From positions 372,001 to 436,000 of the forward strand of contig CAWDAK010000009.1 in NCBI GenBank assembly GCA_963800255.1: a stretch of DNA of 64,000 nt. Direction: 5' to 3'. The DNA comes from DATFVA01 sp963800255. Its GTDB lineage: Bacteria > Bacteroidota > Ignavibacteria > Ignavibacteriales > Ignavibacteriaceae. Every line of letters begins with the position of its first letter. Position 1 is the stretch's first letter. Below are positions 36,300 through 46,469 of this stretch, in pieces. The notes beneath the pieces are model-generated. The model saw only the letters and a list, made by a program, of their open reading frames with translations. It did no database searches and was not told the origin of the DNA. A program made the translations under genes and the position numbers.

Positions 36300-37348
36300 A
36301 AAAGTATTTTTTAATTTTCATTTTCCTGGCACAGTTTTCAGTCCTTTTTTACGGCTGCCTTACGGATAATGAAGTTACTCCTCCTTCTTTTACTTTCAAC
36401 GATTCTGCCGAATTGCTTTATCATCTTGAAGAAAGTGGAAATTATATTAATTCCGATCAGATGCCTTCGCTAATAAATGTTGATATGATTTATGCAAACA
36501 CCAGTCATTATCTTCTGCTTGATATTCGACCTGCAGAGGAATTCAGTGCGGGACATATAAATGAAGCAATTAATGTTCAGCATTCCGACCTCATAGGTTT
36601 TCTCGATTCGGCAGGTGCCTCATCTTTCGATAAAGTGGTTTTGATCAGCCGGAATGGACAATCTTCTGCATTTTATACATGTCTGTTAAGATTGTATGGA
36701 TTAAATAATGTTTACTCAATGAGTTATGGAATGGCTGCATGGAATTCAGTATTTTCAGAAGAGTGGCTGCAGGCCCGGCAGCAAAACGACAGCTTCTTTG
36801 TTTTTTATTCAGCCTTCCCATCTCCAAAATCAAATGTAACCCCCCTCCCTGCTGTTGAACTTCAGGGTACTTCAATTTCTGAAAAAGCCAAAAATAGAAT
36901 CAGGGATGTGAGCAAATCAGACTATGAAGACAATGTAACGCTGAGTGAAGGCACTTGCACTATTGATTACATAAAATTTATCCACAATCTGCGGAGATAT
37001 TATTCAATTTGTTATGGCTATCCTGAACTCTACAAAGATTTTATTGCGGGCATTGCTCATCCTGCAGGTACAGTCCTATATGATCCTCCTCCTAACGGCT
37101 CAGAATTAAGAAGTACTTCCGCTCTGCAGTTTATTCCCTCCGATAGTACCATCGTGATTTATTCTACCGATGGTCAATTGAGTGCTTTCGCAGTTGCTTA
37201 CCTCAGGGTTCTCGGCTATAACGCTAAATCTCTCCTCTTCGGGGCCAATTCTATGTTTTATAACAGCCTTTTATATTCACAAAATTTAAGAGATGAAGCT
37301 TTTACTGAATCCAAAATAAGAGATTACCCCTATGTATCCGGAGACTGA
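36296..37348 (+). CDS. Lipoprotein with two rhodanese-like domains lacking the catalytic cysteine
   Basis: I choose ATG 36296 because it overlaps the upstream TGA (ATGA) and gives a lipoprotein signal with lipobox LFYGC (Cys21). An upstream in-frame ATG (36227) would lie inside the previous gene. Rhodanese domain 1 is at about 50-155 (LLLDIRPAEEFSAGHINEA). Domain 2 is at about 225-330 (AGTVLYDPP, GYNAKSLLFGANSM). The catalytic-loop cysteine is replaced by serine in both: Ser118 in LISRNGQSSA and Ser290 in VIYSTDGQLSA. Sulfur transfer is therefore unlikely; a binding or anchoring role is inferred. 350 residues, third gene of the TonB-DUF4249 operon. Confidence 0.85.
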   Translation: MKKYFLIFIFLAQFSVLFYGCLTDNEVTPPSFTFNDSAELLYHLEESGNYINSDQMPSLINVDMIYANTSHYLLLDIRPAEEFSAGHINEAINVQHSDLIGFLDSAGASSFDKVVLISRNGQSSAFYTCLLRLYGLNNVYSMSYGMAAWNSVFSEEWLQARQQNDSFFVFYSAFPSPKSNVTPLPAVELQGTSISEKAKNRIRDVSKSDYEDNVTLSEGTCTIDYIKFIHNLRRYYSICYGYPELYKDFIAGIAHPAGTVLYDPPPNGSELRSTSALQFIPSDSTIVIYSTDGQLSAFAVAYLRVLGYNAKSLLFGANSMFYNSLLYSQNLRDEAFTESKIRDYPYVSGD

Positions 37349-37485
37349 TCACTACCTCTCTGGAACTTATCAACCACTACTTCTCATATAATTATTACCC
37401 TTCATTTTCCAGTCGGCAGACTGGATAAATCATTTCTTTTGATTTTTTTGTAATTTTAGTTTAAATAATTACTAATTAGAAGAAT

Positions 37486-38172
37486 ATGCCTGAGCACAAT
37501 ATTGAAAAGCTGAATGCAGGGGAAAAGGCCGTAGATTTTATTGAAGATGGAATGCTTCTGGGACTGGGAACAGGTTCCACTGTATATTATACAATCCGGA
37601 AGATCGGCGAATTTGTAAAAGAGGGAATGAAATTAAAGGCGGTCTCAACTTCATCCGCTACCTCTCAGCTGGCAGCTTCGCTGGGTATCGGGATTCTTCC
37701 ATTCGAAGAAATTGAAAAAGTTGACCTCACCATCGACGGTGCAGATGAGTTTGATCCTTCATTGAACGGTATAAAGGGCGGCGGCGGCGCTCTGCTTTAT
37801 GAAAAACTTGTGGCAGAAGCATCACGTAAGGTCATATGGGTTGTCGATTCGGGAAAAAGAGTCCAAAAACTGGGTAAATTCCCCCTCCCAGTTGAGGTTG
37901 TGAGGTATGGTTCGAATCATCTTTTGAAAACATTAAAAAAAAGAAAACTTAACCCTGTTTTGAGATTAAAAGAAGGAAAACCTTACGTCACGGATGCAGG
38001 CAACTTTATCATTGATCTTCACATCGGAAAGATAGCTGAGCCTGCAGAAATGAACAGGGAAATTAAACTTCTTACTGGCGTAGTGGAAACAGGTCTGTTC
38101 ATAAACATTGCGGATATGGTTATTGTGGGGACAAAAAACAGTACAGAGATCATCGAAAAAAATTCTTCCTGA
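37486..38172 (+). CDS. rpiA: Ribose-5-phosphate isomerase A
   Basis: Interconverts ribose-5-phosphate and ribulose-5-phosphate in the pentose phosphate pathway. GLGTGSTVYYTIRKI (phosphate site), TIDGADEFDP (catalytic Asp region) and KGGGGALLYEKLVA (catalytic Glu/Lys region) are all present. 228 residues, full length. It starts 137 nt after the rhodanese lipoprotein and is followed after 2 nt by a PLP-dependent enzyme, so these two are probably a separate pair. Confidence 0.96.
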   Translation: MPEHNIEKLNAGEKAVDFIEDGMLLGLGTGSTVYYTIRKIGEFVKEGMKLKAVSTSSATSQLAASLGIGILPFEEIEKVDLTIDGADEFDPSLNGIKGGGGALLYEKLVAEASRKVIWVVDSGKRVQKLGKFPLPVEVVRYGSNHLLKTLKKRKLNPVLRLKEGKPYVTDAGNFIIDLHIGKIAEPAEMNREIKLLTGVVETGLFINIADMVIVGTKNSTEIIEKNSS

Positions 38173-38174
38173 TT

Positions 38175-39071
38175 ATGAACATTGCTGAAAAAATTCGTTC
38201 CTTTCCCGTAAAACCTGCCCCGCTGGTCAAAATAAACGACCCGTTTCTTGAAGATAAAAAAGTTACTCTCATAATAAAAAGAGAAGACCTGATTCATCCA
38301 TATATTTTCGGCAATAAATGGTACAAGCTTAAATATAACCTGATTGAGGCTGAAAACCAGAGCCAGAAAACATTGCTGACATTCGGAGGAGCTTATTCCA
38401 ATCATATTTATGCAGCTGCAGCAGCAGGTAGACTTTTCGGATTTAAAACGATAGGCATAATACGAGGTGAGGAACATCTTCCATTGAATCCTATTCTCAG
38501 TTTTGCCCGGGAAAATGGTATGATGCTTAATTACATAGGCAGAGCGGATTACAGGCGAAAAACAGAGAAAGATTTCATTGAAAAACTTCACATAGTGTAC
38601 GGAGATTTCTACATGCTTCCGGAAGGAGGATCGAATCATTTTGCTGTGAAAGGATGTTCGGAAATTCCTGCATCTATAGGTATAAAATATGATTATATCG
38701 CATCTGCAGTAGGTACGGGAGGTACCCTGGCTGGATTAATATCCGGAGTAACTGAGCGTGTTAAAGTTCTTGGTTTTCCGGTGCTTAAAGGCGCCGGCTT
38801 TTTAGAGACAGATATCCAAAATCTCTTGAATGGATCTATGCCTGGCGGTTTAAGAAACTACGATTTGTTTTTTGATTATCACTTCGGAGGTTACGCAAAA
38901 TCAAATGATAAATTGCTTTCATTCATAGATGCAATCCGAGGTAAAGTAGGCTTCTTAGCTGATTGGATTTACTTCGGGAAAATGCTTTACGGAATATACG
39001 ATCTGGTCGGGAAAAGGTATTTCCCTGAAAATAAAACCATTATATTATTAAACAGCGCGCCAGTCAGTTAA
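38175..39071 (+). CDS. PLP-dependent ACC deaminase / D-cysteine desulfhydrase family enzyme
   Basis: Fold-type II PLP enzyme. The lysine block FGNKWYKLKYNL, the substrate loop FGGAYSNHIYAAAAAG and the phosphate-binding glycine loop AVGTGGTLAGLISG are present. 298 residues, slightly short for the family (about 330). The family deaminates 1-aminocyclopropane-1-carboxylate or splits D-cysteine; the real substrate cannot be read from sequence. It begins 2 nt after rpiA. Converges with the small gene at 39082. Confidence 0.87.
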   Translation: MNIAEKIRSFPVKPAPLVKINDPFLEDKKVTLIIKREDLIHPYIFGNKWYKLKYNLIEAENQSQKTLLTFGGAYSNHIYAAAAAGRLFGFKTIGIIRGEEHLPLNPILSFARENGMMLNYIGRADYRRKTEKDFIEKLHIVYGDFYMLPEGGSNHFAVKGCSEIPASIGIKYDYIASAVGTGGTLAGLISGVTERVKVLGFPVLKGAGFLETDIQNLLNGSMPGGLRNYDLFFDYHFGGYAKSNDKLLSFIDAIRGKVGFLADWIYFGKMLYGIYDLVGKRYFPENKTIILLNSAPVS

Positions 39072-39081
39072 AAGTTACCCC

Positions 39082-39273
39082 TTAGCTTTTGAAAGACCTT
39101 TGAGTGCCGTTGAGATATGTTCCTTTCGCCAGGACCTCTTCCCTGAATTTCTGCTCATCAAGTCTCAGTTTTCTGAACCTTTCTTCAAGGTATTCTAAAA
39201 ATTCTTTTTCGCTAAAGCCGGTCTTTTTCTCCTTATCAGGAGAATTCTTTGTTTCCCTTTTCATAGTTGCCAT
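39082..39273 (-). CDS. Small charged protein of unknown function
   Basis: 63 residues, very rich in Lys, Glu and Arg, with a predicted helical middle (FLEYLEERFRKLRLDEQKFREEVL) suited to a coiled coil. No signal peptide, membrane segment or cysteine. It lies 146 nt downstream of treY on the same strand and converges with the PLP enzyme gene. I do not recognise a family. The amphipathic heptad-like pattern suggests a real protein rather than a chance frame, but the call is uncertain. Confidence 0.5.
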   Translation of the reverse strand: MATMKRETKNSPDKEKKTGFSEKEFLEYLEERFRKLRLDEQKFREEVLAKGTYLNGTQRSFKS

Positions 39274-39419
39274 CCACTCGTAATTATTTTACTCAGAAAT
39301 ATTATATGTATAAAAATGATATTCTGCTGTGTCTAAAATTACAAAATGAATAGTTGCGCAATGTTAAGTAATTATTAAATAGGTGTTAAGATTCTGTTAA
39401 CAGCTTTTACCCGAAATTT

Positions 39420-42218
39420 TTACCCTTTTACTTCACAGCTGAGAATTGCAGCCGGAAATTTATCCATCAAATCGCCGATTTGTAGATCGCTATTTGCTGC
39501 AATTGATTCGCCGGAAATAATATTTATTACATTATTAACCGCGAATGGAATTTTTATTGCTGTATTCTTCCATATTTCTTTTCCTATAGGCAGCTCTCCA
39601 GTCTTAACAATTCCTGTTAAAAACCTTGGGACAGCTACTATCAGTGCTTCATCTTCAAAAATCCTTGCGAAGGAAATAATGCTGTTTTTATATATCCCTG
39701 ACGATTTAAGCTTTGAATATTTACCTGCTTCGAAAGGTTCACGGATTTCCTTTCTCGCTTTCAGTAATTTCTTAATTGCAAAAAGCTTCAATGCACCGGA
39801 ATGTAAATCTGAATACAGGTAATTGAACAATCCTTCCCGTCCTTCCGATTCTTTCTCGTTTATTTTTCTTAATATCTCCTCCCTGAATGAATAATCTACA
39901 GGCCTCCGGTTATCCGGGTCTACGAGGTTGAAATCCCATAACTCAGTGCCCTGGTAAAAATCAGGCACACCGGGAGCCGTCATTTTGATTATGGTCTGGG
40001 ATAGTGAATTAAAAATCCCGTAGAATGACGTGAACTTGTGGAAATCAAGCAACTCTTCAAGGAAAAGATTGGAATCCGATTCTTTAAGAATATTATCGAT
40101 GAAATTGAGAAACGCATTTTCATAAACTTCATCAGGTTTTACCCATGCCGTATAAACTTTTGCCTCCCTTACTACTTTGATAGCGTATTCTTTAATCCTT
40201 TTTTTAAATTCTTCATCAGGCTTTTCGTCGAACGGCAGGGCGCCTATCAATGTCTGGTAGAGAAAATATTCATCATTCTTATCCGGTAAAAACCTTCCAT
40301 TCTCTTCCTTTTTGTATTTAAGGTTCACATCATACCATTTTCTGATCCTGGTATTCCACTCATCAGGAATTTCGGATAATACATTCATTCTTGCCCTAAC
40401 GTCCTCACCCCGTTTTGTGTCGTGTGTGGAGGTCGCGTTTAAGCTGTACCTCCACTTAATTCCTCTTCTCCTGATTTTTTTGTGAAATTCGTTTAACGGC
40501 AGCCCGAATTCGGAAGGATTTCCGCCGACTTCATTCAGTGAGATAAACCTGTTATACACATAAAGTGCGGTATCCTCGTAGCCTTTAGCCATAAGAGGAC
40601 CAGTAAGCTGCTGGAATTTCATTATGAAATTAATTGACTTCTCGTAAAGTTCTTCAGAAAGGCTGCTATGCTGCATTGTAAGGAGTTTCCCTATATAACC
40701 TATTTCGTACTCTAATCTCGGGTTATTGTATCTAAGTTCCCCAATGGTATAATTTATATAATTTATTTCACTGTCAGAAATCTTTTTGCCGTTCACATAG
40801 GTACGGTAAATAGGAAAATGCACAAGTACTTCCTCCAATGCGGTCTGAATTCCGTTCAATGTTATATCCGCTCCGTACCTGTCGCGTTTAGCGATTTCTT
40901 CCACAATAAGGCTTAGCCTCTCCAGTTCCCCGGCCATCCTTGTATTTATAATGAGTCTTTTTTTATCAACCACCATATCATCAAAGGTTGATGCCCGCCG
41001 GGTAAATTGAGTATATATCCTGTTAATTTTATTTTCATTTTTCACATTACAGAATACACCATTAACAAAGTTCAGAAAATCATATCCGGTTGTACCTTCT
41101 ACAGGCCAGGTTTCAGGAAGCTGTTCATCCTGTTCGAGGATCTTTTCCACTATAAGGTATTTTCCGTCTATTCTATCTCTTACTCTGTGAAGGTATTCTT
41201 CCGGATCGTATAACCCGTCGATATGATCAACACGCAGGCCGTCGATTTTATCTTCTTTAAGTAGTTTGAAAATTAGTGAATGTGTGCGGTTAAAAACTTC
41301 CTCATTCTCAACTTTAAGGGATATCAAGCTGCTGATATTAAAAAACCTTCTGTAGTTTATTTCCTCGTTAGCAACTTTCCAGAACGCGAGACGGAAATAT
41401 TGTTCTGACAAAAGCTTATCAAGCAGATCAAAACTTTCAGGGTTTTCCTTTCTTCCGTTATATATCTTCAGGGTTTCATTGATATACATTTTAACCTGGT
41501 CATCGGCAGAATACAATTCCCACAGCAGGTCTTTGATGAATGTTATCTGGTTATATCTTTCCTCAATATTGTTTATAGTATTTAAAAATTTAACAATATG
41601 GAGAAGTCCAAGCAGCCTTATTACTGCAGGGTAATTTCTTCCTACCCTATTCTGCAGTTTTTCAAACCTCAATGACAGTATATCAGCGTATGAGCTGAGC
41701 CTTACCGGGAATTTATTATCATAGTAGTTAATACTGAACCCGTCAGAGTCATATCCTAAGGAAATCTCTTTGTCTTCAAGCGCTTTCTGGTAGTATTTAC
41801 CAAGGAAGGGTGCCAGCATTCTGGGCTTATCTCCGAAGTGAACATAACTCCATTCTACATCGAAGAAGTTAAAAAACATAGAATCGGGACCATTCTCAAG
41901 CAGATCCACCAGCATTCTGTTTTCAAAGTCAAATGCCATATGATTCGGCACTATGTCCTGCAGCCAGAAGATTCCTTTTTCGTGAGCTTCTTTGATTAAA
42001 GTATCGAAATCATCCGGGGTGCCGAGTTCCGGATTGAGCTGGGTGGGGTCAACAACATCATAACCATGCATACTTCCCTTTGAAGATTTAAATATAGGGG
42101 AGGCATAAATGTGAGTAATACCTAATGCCTGAAGATAAGGCAGCAGCTTCCGGGCAGATTCGAAATTAAAGTCTTTATTAAACTGCAGCCTGTAAGTCGT
42201 TCCCGGTAAATTTGTCAA
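39420..42218 (-). CDS. treY: Malto-oligosyltrehalose synthase
   Basis: GH13 enzyme that converts the reducing end of a maltodextrin to a trehalosyl unit, the first step of the TreY-TreZ route. The start PGTTYRLQFNKDFNFESAR is the family signature, which fixes ATG 42218 even though it overlaps the upstream GH57 gene by 41 nt. Also seen: GITHIYASPIFKSSKGSMHG, QDIVPNHMA, the catalytic region DGLRVDHIDGL and VPDFYQGTELWDFNLVDPDN. 932 residues. Works with TreZ encoded two genes upstream. Confidence 0.95.
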   Translation of the reverse strand: MTNLPGTTYRLQFNKDFNFESARKLLPYLQALGITHIYASPIFKSSKGSMHGYDVVDPTQLNPELGTPDDFDTLIKEAHEKGIFWLQDIVPNHMAFDFENRMLVDLLENGPDSMFFNFFDVEWSYVHFGDKPRMLAPFLGKYYQKALEDKEISLGYDSDGFSINYYDNKFPVRLSSYADILSLRFEKLQNRVGRNYPAVIRLLGLLHIVKFLNTINNIEERYNQITFIKDLLWELYSADDQVKMYINETLKIYNGRKENPESFDLLDKLLSEQYFRLAFWKVANEEINYRRFFNISSLISLKVENEEVFNRTHSLIFKLLKEDKIDGLRVDHIDGLYDPEEYLHRVRDRIDGKYLIVEKILEQDEQLPETWPVEGTTGYDFLNFVNGVFCNVKNENKINRIYTQFTRRASTFDDMVVDKKRLIINTRMAGELERLSLIVEEIAKRDRYGADITLNGIQTALEEVLVHFPIYRTYVNGKKISDSEINYINYTIGELRYNNPRLEYEIGYIGKLLTMQHSSLSEELYEKSINFIMKFQQLTGPLMAKGYEDTALYVYNRFISLNEVGGNPSEFGLPLNEFHKKIRRRGIKWRYSLNATSTHDTKRGEDVRARMNVLSEIPDEWNTRIRKWYDVNLKYKKEENGRFLPDKNDEYFLYQTLIGALPFDEKPDEEFKKRIKEYAIKVVREAKVYTAWVKPDEVYENAFLNFIDNILKESDSNLFLEELLDFHKFTSFYGIFNSLSQTIIKMTAPGVPDFYQGTELWDFNLVDPDNRRPVDYSFREEILRKINEKESEGREGLFNYLYSDLHSGALKLFAIKKLLKARKEIREPFEAGKYSKLKSSGIYKNSIISFARIFEDEALIVAVPRFLTGIVKTGELPIGKEIWKNTAIKIPFAVNNVINIISGESIAANSDLQIGDLMDKFPAAILSCEVKG

Positions 42219-44646
42219 TTTGAATGTTCACCTCCAGTTTTTTCTGTAATTTATTGATCTTATCTATCCACTCAGTACTCTTCTTATTGTCAGCCTGTGC
42301 TTCATCTCTGAAGTTCCTGTAGTTTTCCTTAACTATTGAGAAAAGAATATTCTGTGCCTTCCATAAGTTAAGGTCGATTTCCAATAACTGGAGAACCTTA
42401 AGCGAATCAATAAGTTCATCGATTATTTTAAGATCTCCGGGATTCTCGCATAGTTTTTCCATAAGGGAATTCAGACGTCTGCTTCCTACGAATGCCAGGG
42501 TTGATTTATCTAACCCGACTGACCAATACTGCACTTCATGAAGCAGGTTCTGCAGCTTATCCTGATCTATGCGGCCGGGAGCTTCAAAAACCTGCTGCAG
42601 ATCGCTGTTAATTACATATTCAACGGCGGTGGATAATGCCTTGGGGAGAGGAGTACCCGTACGTTTCATTGCCTGCATGGTAGCGAAATGATTTTTATAC
42701 ACATTCCTGAAGGAAATTTCTATTGCATCAAGTGTCTGGTGCATAATTTTATCGAATACTTCCCTGCTCTTATCCTTAAAAAGGTACCAAAGATTGTAGC
42801 TGTGTGTACCGAAATGTTTATCCATTAGAAGTATCATCTCGGCAATGTCGAGCCTGTCGAATGCGCTCCTGATTTCAAAGCACATCGTTTTATATTCCTC
42901 ACCGCTCAGCCATTCCCTAACGCCTCCGTAGAAATGATGATCACCCAGGTATAAAACAGCAAAGCTTATCTGCTGCTCTTCGAGGGTTATCCTGGAGCGC
43001 ATCGTAGGGTGTCCCAGCGCAAGCTTATTTCTTCCGGCAGTGATCAGTTCGTAATCATTTTTCAGGACTTCGTAACAGAATATCTTCGATTCATCACTAT
43101 AATCCTCAAACATGGAAGAGATTGCATAGTGGGCAGCTACCCTTAACAGATCAATCACCGCAGGTTTCACGTGCCTTTGGTACACCACTGCTCCGTCTTC
43201 AACACCTTCAATGTTGCTGGGGGCATTTTTCAACCTGTTTACAAATTCTTCCTCGAGGTTCTCACCGGTCAGCTCATTAACTATCTGCATTGCCCTTGCA
43301 GCGTACTGGATAACCTGGACTGTCTCAATCCCTGAAATCTCATCAAAAAACCACCCGCAGCTAGTGTACATCAGCAGAGCATGACGCTGCATTTCGAGAA
43401 GTTTAAGGAGGCGGATAGTATCTTCTTTGCCAGGATTTTTTATTCCGTTTTCAGCAAAAACCTTCTGAATAATTTCAGAATCCCTTTGCAGGATTATTTT
43501 GATATATGAGTCTCTTAGCTTCCAGGCATCTTTTGTAAACTTGCCGGCTTCCGCTTCATACACATCAATCATTTTATCCCTTAGCCAGTCGAGCGTTTCC
43601 CTTAACGGCTTACGCCACTGCTGGTTCCAGCCCTGATGCATACCTGTGTTGCAGCCGCAATCTGATTTCCATCTTTCAACTCCATGCACACAGCTCCAGG
43701 AAGTATTATCGATAATTTGAACTTCCCATACGGGAGGATTTTTTTCTAGAAACTCTCCGTAAATTGTTAACCCAAGATCCTCTCTTTCTTCCACCAGGTG
43801 GAGAAAATATGCAAGTGCCATATCTCCATGTTTCTGATGGTGACCATAAGTTTCTCCGTCAGTGGCTATATGCGCAAGCTGCACCTCATCGTCATTTCTG
43901 AATGTACCTTCCATTCTATTGAGAAGGTTTGAACCATTATCTAAAAGATCACCAAAGGCAATTTCCTGGGAAATAGGGCCGTCATAGAAAAAGAGGTTTA
44001 TTGAATTACCGGAAGGAAGACGGCAGAGGTATACTCTTTTCGGATCGATCGCACCTTCGGAAACGTCTGTCCACCCTTCGTCACTTAGAGGTTTAATTGC
44101 CTTAGCCTGTCTCGGAGCCAGTATAGTAAACTTAATACCATTTTCTGCAAGGATTTCCAGAGTAAGAGTATCGACGGCTGTTTCTGAAAGCCACATACCT
44201 TCAGGATTCCGCCCGAACCTTGTCTTAAAATCTTCTATTCCCCAGATTACCTCGGTTCTCCTGTCTCTTTCGTTAGCCAGCGGCATTATTATATGATTGT
44301 ATACCTGTGCAATGGCTGACCCGTGACCGGAGTAGAGTTTCCTGCTGATTAGATCAGCTTCGAGAATTTTATGGTAAACATCCGTTGCATGCTCTTCAAT
44401 CCAGGATAACAATGTAGGACCGAAGTTGAAGCTGATCTTCGAATAATTATTTATTATGTCTATTATATTTTTATTGGGACCTAGTATCCTTGAAGCGGTG
44501 TTGGGATTATAGCATTCAGCATTAATGCGTTCATTCCAGTCCCTGTAAGGATAAGCAGAATCCTGTACCTCGATTTCCTCAAGCCAGGGATTTTCACGGG
44601 GCGGCTGGTAAAAATGTCCATGTATACATATAAACCTGTTCATCAT
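42178..44646 (-). CDS. GH57-like glycoside hydrolase with DUF3536 domain
   Basis: 822 residues. The N-terminal half is a GH57-type catalytic barrel (CIHGHFYQPPRENPW; GMWLSETAVDTLTLEILAENG; ATDGETYGHHQKHGD). The remainder is the DUF3536 region. GH57 enzymes include alpha-amylases, branching enzymes and 4-alpha-glucanotransferases; the exact activity of DUF3536 members is not established. It sits between treZ (4-nt ATGA overlap) and treY (41-nt overlap), so it probably makes or trims the alpha-glucan substrate for TreYZ (inference). No signal peptide: cytoplasmic. Confidence 0.9.
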   Translation of the reverse strand: MMNRFICIHGHFYQPPRENPWLEEIEVQDSAYPYRDWNERINAECYNPNTASRILGPNKNIIDIINNYSKISFNFGPTLLSWIEEHATDVYHKILEADLISRKLYSGHGSAIAQVYNHIIMPLANERDRRTEVIWGIEDFKTRFGRNPEGMWLSETAVDTLTLEILAENGIKFTILAPRQAKAIKPLSDEGWTDVSEGAIDPKRVYLCRLPSGNSINLFFYDGPISQEIAFGDLLDNGSNLLNRMEGTFRNDDEVQLAHIATDGETYGHHQKHGDMALAYFLHLVEEREDLGLTIYGEFLEKNPPVWEVQIIDNTSWSCVHGVERWKSDCGCNTGMHQGWNQQWRKPLRETLDWLRDKMIDVYEAEAGKFTKDAWKLRDSYIKIILQRDSEIIQKVFAENGIKNPGKEDTIRLLKLLEMQRHALLMYTSCGWFFDEISGIETVQVIQYAARAMQIVNELTGENLEEEFVNRLKNAPSNIEGVEDGAVVYQRHVKPAVIDLLRVAAHYAISSMFEDYSDESKIFCYEVLKNDYELITAGRNKLALGHPTMRSRITLEEQQISFAVLYLGDHHFYGGVREWLSGEEYKTMCFEIRSAFDRLDIAEMILLMDKHFGTHSYNLWYLFKDKSREVFDKIMHQTLDAIEISFRNVYKNHFATMQAMKRTGTPLPKALSTAVEYVINSDLQQVFEAPGRIDQDKLQNLLHEVQYWSVGLDKSTLAFVGSRRLNSLMEKLCENPGDLKIIDELIDSLKVLQLLEIDLNLWKAQNILFSIVKENYRNFRDEAQADNKKSTEWIDKINKLQKKLEVNIQIDKFTGNDLQAAV

Positions 44647-46469
44647 CCAAGCTCCGATTCATAAAGTGAAAAATTATAGCCGGGTATAGTTAATTCATGC
44701 AGAGTATCATCCGCCATTTCCGGGGTTATATCTCCGGGTCCATTCCATTTTTTTTCGGAAGAATCAAGTATCTTTTTCCAGACGCCGGATGGAAAACGAA
44801 ACTCTGTTGTTAATTGCTTTTCACTGAAGTTCATTAGTGCAAACAGCCTGCTGCTGTTTTTCTGACGTTCCATGGTTACTATCTTCAATTCTTTGAAAGA
44901 ATCTGTATTCGTATCTCTTCTGTCATAATCGGCAAGTGCCGGAATAGTTTTTCTTTTTCTAATTATATCCTTATAGAAAGCAAGAAGTGCTTTATGATTG
45001 TTGCTTTTAATTTTTGCCCAGTCAAGCTTAGATTTAGTGAAAGTTGTTTCAATATGCGGATCGGGAATATCTCCTTCCCAGTTGAATGAAGTAAATTCTT
45101 CACTCCTTCCTTTTTTAACAGCCTGGTTCAGGTTTTCATCGATGAAACTGACGCAGTAAAGAAAAGGATTATTCTCACCGTATTCCTCACCCATAAAGAG
45201 CATTGGAAGTGAAGGCGAAATGATTAATGCACCAGCCGCAAGTTTTAATCCTTCAAAGGGAATTAATTCCGAAAGTCTTTCACCAAAGGCCCTGTTGCCT
45301 ACCTGGTCGTGATTCTGAATAAAGTGCACAAACTTATAATACGGATACTCGGCCGGTGAGTTGCCATGTTTCCGTTTTCTGTGTGGAGAATACTGTCCGT
45401 CATAAACAAAATTGTTTTTTATGGCCCTGGCAAGGTTTTCGGGACTTCCAAAGTCGCTGTAATATCCGTCCGATTCCTGCGTAAGCAAAGTGTGAATGGA
45501 ATGATGGAAATCATCGCTCCACTGCGCGTTGCAGCCGAAGCCGTATTCATCCCGTGTTCTTATTACTTTAACATCATTCAGATCGCTCTCGGCAATAAGG
45601 TAACGCTTCTTTCCGCTGGATTCAGAAAACTTTTCAACTTCCGATGCAAGTTCTGCAAGGAACGGGTAGGCACTAAAATCGTTTATTGCATGTACTGCGT
45701 CAAGCCGAAGCGCATCAATGTGGTAGTTCGAAAGCCAGTAGATAGCATTATAGATAAAATAATTTCTCACATGGTCAGAATATGCCTGGTCGAAGTTGAC
45801 TGAATTACCCCAGAGGGATTTATACTTATCAGTAAAATAAGGACCAAATTCCTGAAGGTAGTTTCCTTCAGGGCCAAGGTGATTATAAACTACATCAAGG
45901 ATCACCGCCATTCCACGTTTATGCGCTTCGTTAACCAGCATTTTTAATCCTTCTGGACCTCCATAACTGTTCTGGGGTGCGAAAGGATAAACTCCATCAT
46001 ACCCCCAGTTACGATCGCCGGGAAACTGCGCAACAGGCATAATCTCAATAGCTGTAATTCCGAGATCCTCAAGATAATCAAGCTTCCCTGCGGCGGCTTC
46101 AAAAGTTCCCTCCGGTGTAAATGTACCGGTATGAAATTCATACATTATATAATCTTTTAACTGTACAGGAGTATAGTCGTTATCCTGCCAGTTGAAAGAG
46201 GTATGATCGATAATTCGGGACGGACCGTTTATCCCATCAGGCTGGAAATTTGAGGCCGGATCACCGCGTTTATTACCATTAACCAGGTAGTAATAATTTT
46301 TGCCGGCTTTGATATCTTTAACTGAAACCTTCCAGTAGTCATCACTATCCTTCTTCATCCGCACCTTTTCATCTTCATCACTTAAATATAAATCGATTGA
46401 CTTTGAGAACGGGGACCAGACTATAAATTCACATTCGTCAGATGTATAAACCGCACCTATTTTCTTCAT
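44643..46469 (-). CDS. treZ: Malto-oligosyltrehalose trehalohydrolase
   Basis: GH13 enzyme that releases trehalose from maltooligosyl-trehalose. N-terminal CBM48-like domain (residues about 1-95), then the catalytic barrel with YEFHTGTFTPEGTF, IEIMPVAQFPGDRNWGYDGV, DVVYNHLGPEGNYL, DALRLDAVHAI and LPMLFMGEEYGE. 608 residues, full length. Forms with treY the complete TreYZ pathway. Its stop overlaps the GH57 ATG. The gap to treS-maltokinase upstream is 131 nt, so a second promoter is possible. Confidence 0.95.
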   Translation of the reverse strand: MKKIGAVYTSDECEFIVWSPFSKSIDLYLSDEDEKVRMKKDSDDYWKVSVKDIKAGKNYYYLVNGNKRGDPASNFQPDGINGPSRIIDHTSFNWQDNDYTPVQLKDYIMYEFHTGTFTPEGTFEAAAGKLDYLEDLGITAIEIMPVAQFPGDRNWGYDGVYPFAPQNSYGGPEGLKMLVNEAHKRGMAVILDVVYNHLGPEGNYLQEFGPYFTDKYKSLWGNSVNFDQAYSDHVRNYFIYNAIYWLSNYHIDALRLDAVHAINDFSAYPFLAELASEVEKFSESSGKKRYLIAESDLNDVKVIRTRDEYGFGCNAQWSDDFHHSIHTLLTQESDGYYSDFGSPENLARAIKNNFVYDGQYSPHRKRKHGNSPAEYPYYKFVHFIQNHDQVGNRAFGERLSELIPFEGLKLAAGALIISPSLPMLFMGEEYGENNPFLYCVSFIDENLNQAVKKGRSEEFTSFNWEGDIPDPHIETTFTKSKLDWAKIKSNNHKALLAFYKDIIRKRKTIPALADYDRRDTNTDSFKELKIVTMERQKNSSRLFALMNFSEKQLTTEFRFPSGVWKKILDSSEKKWNGPGDITPEMADDTLHELTIPGYNFSLYESELG

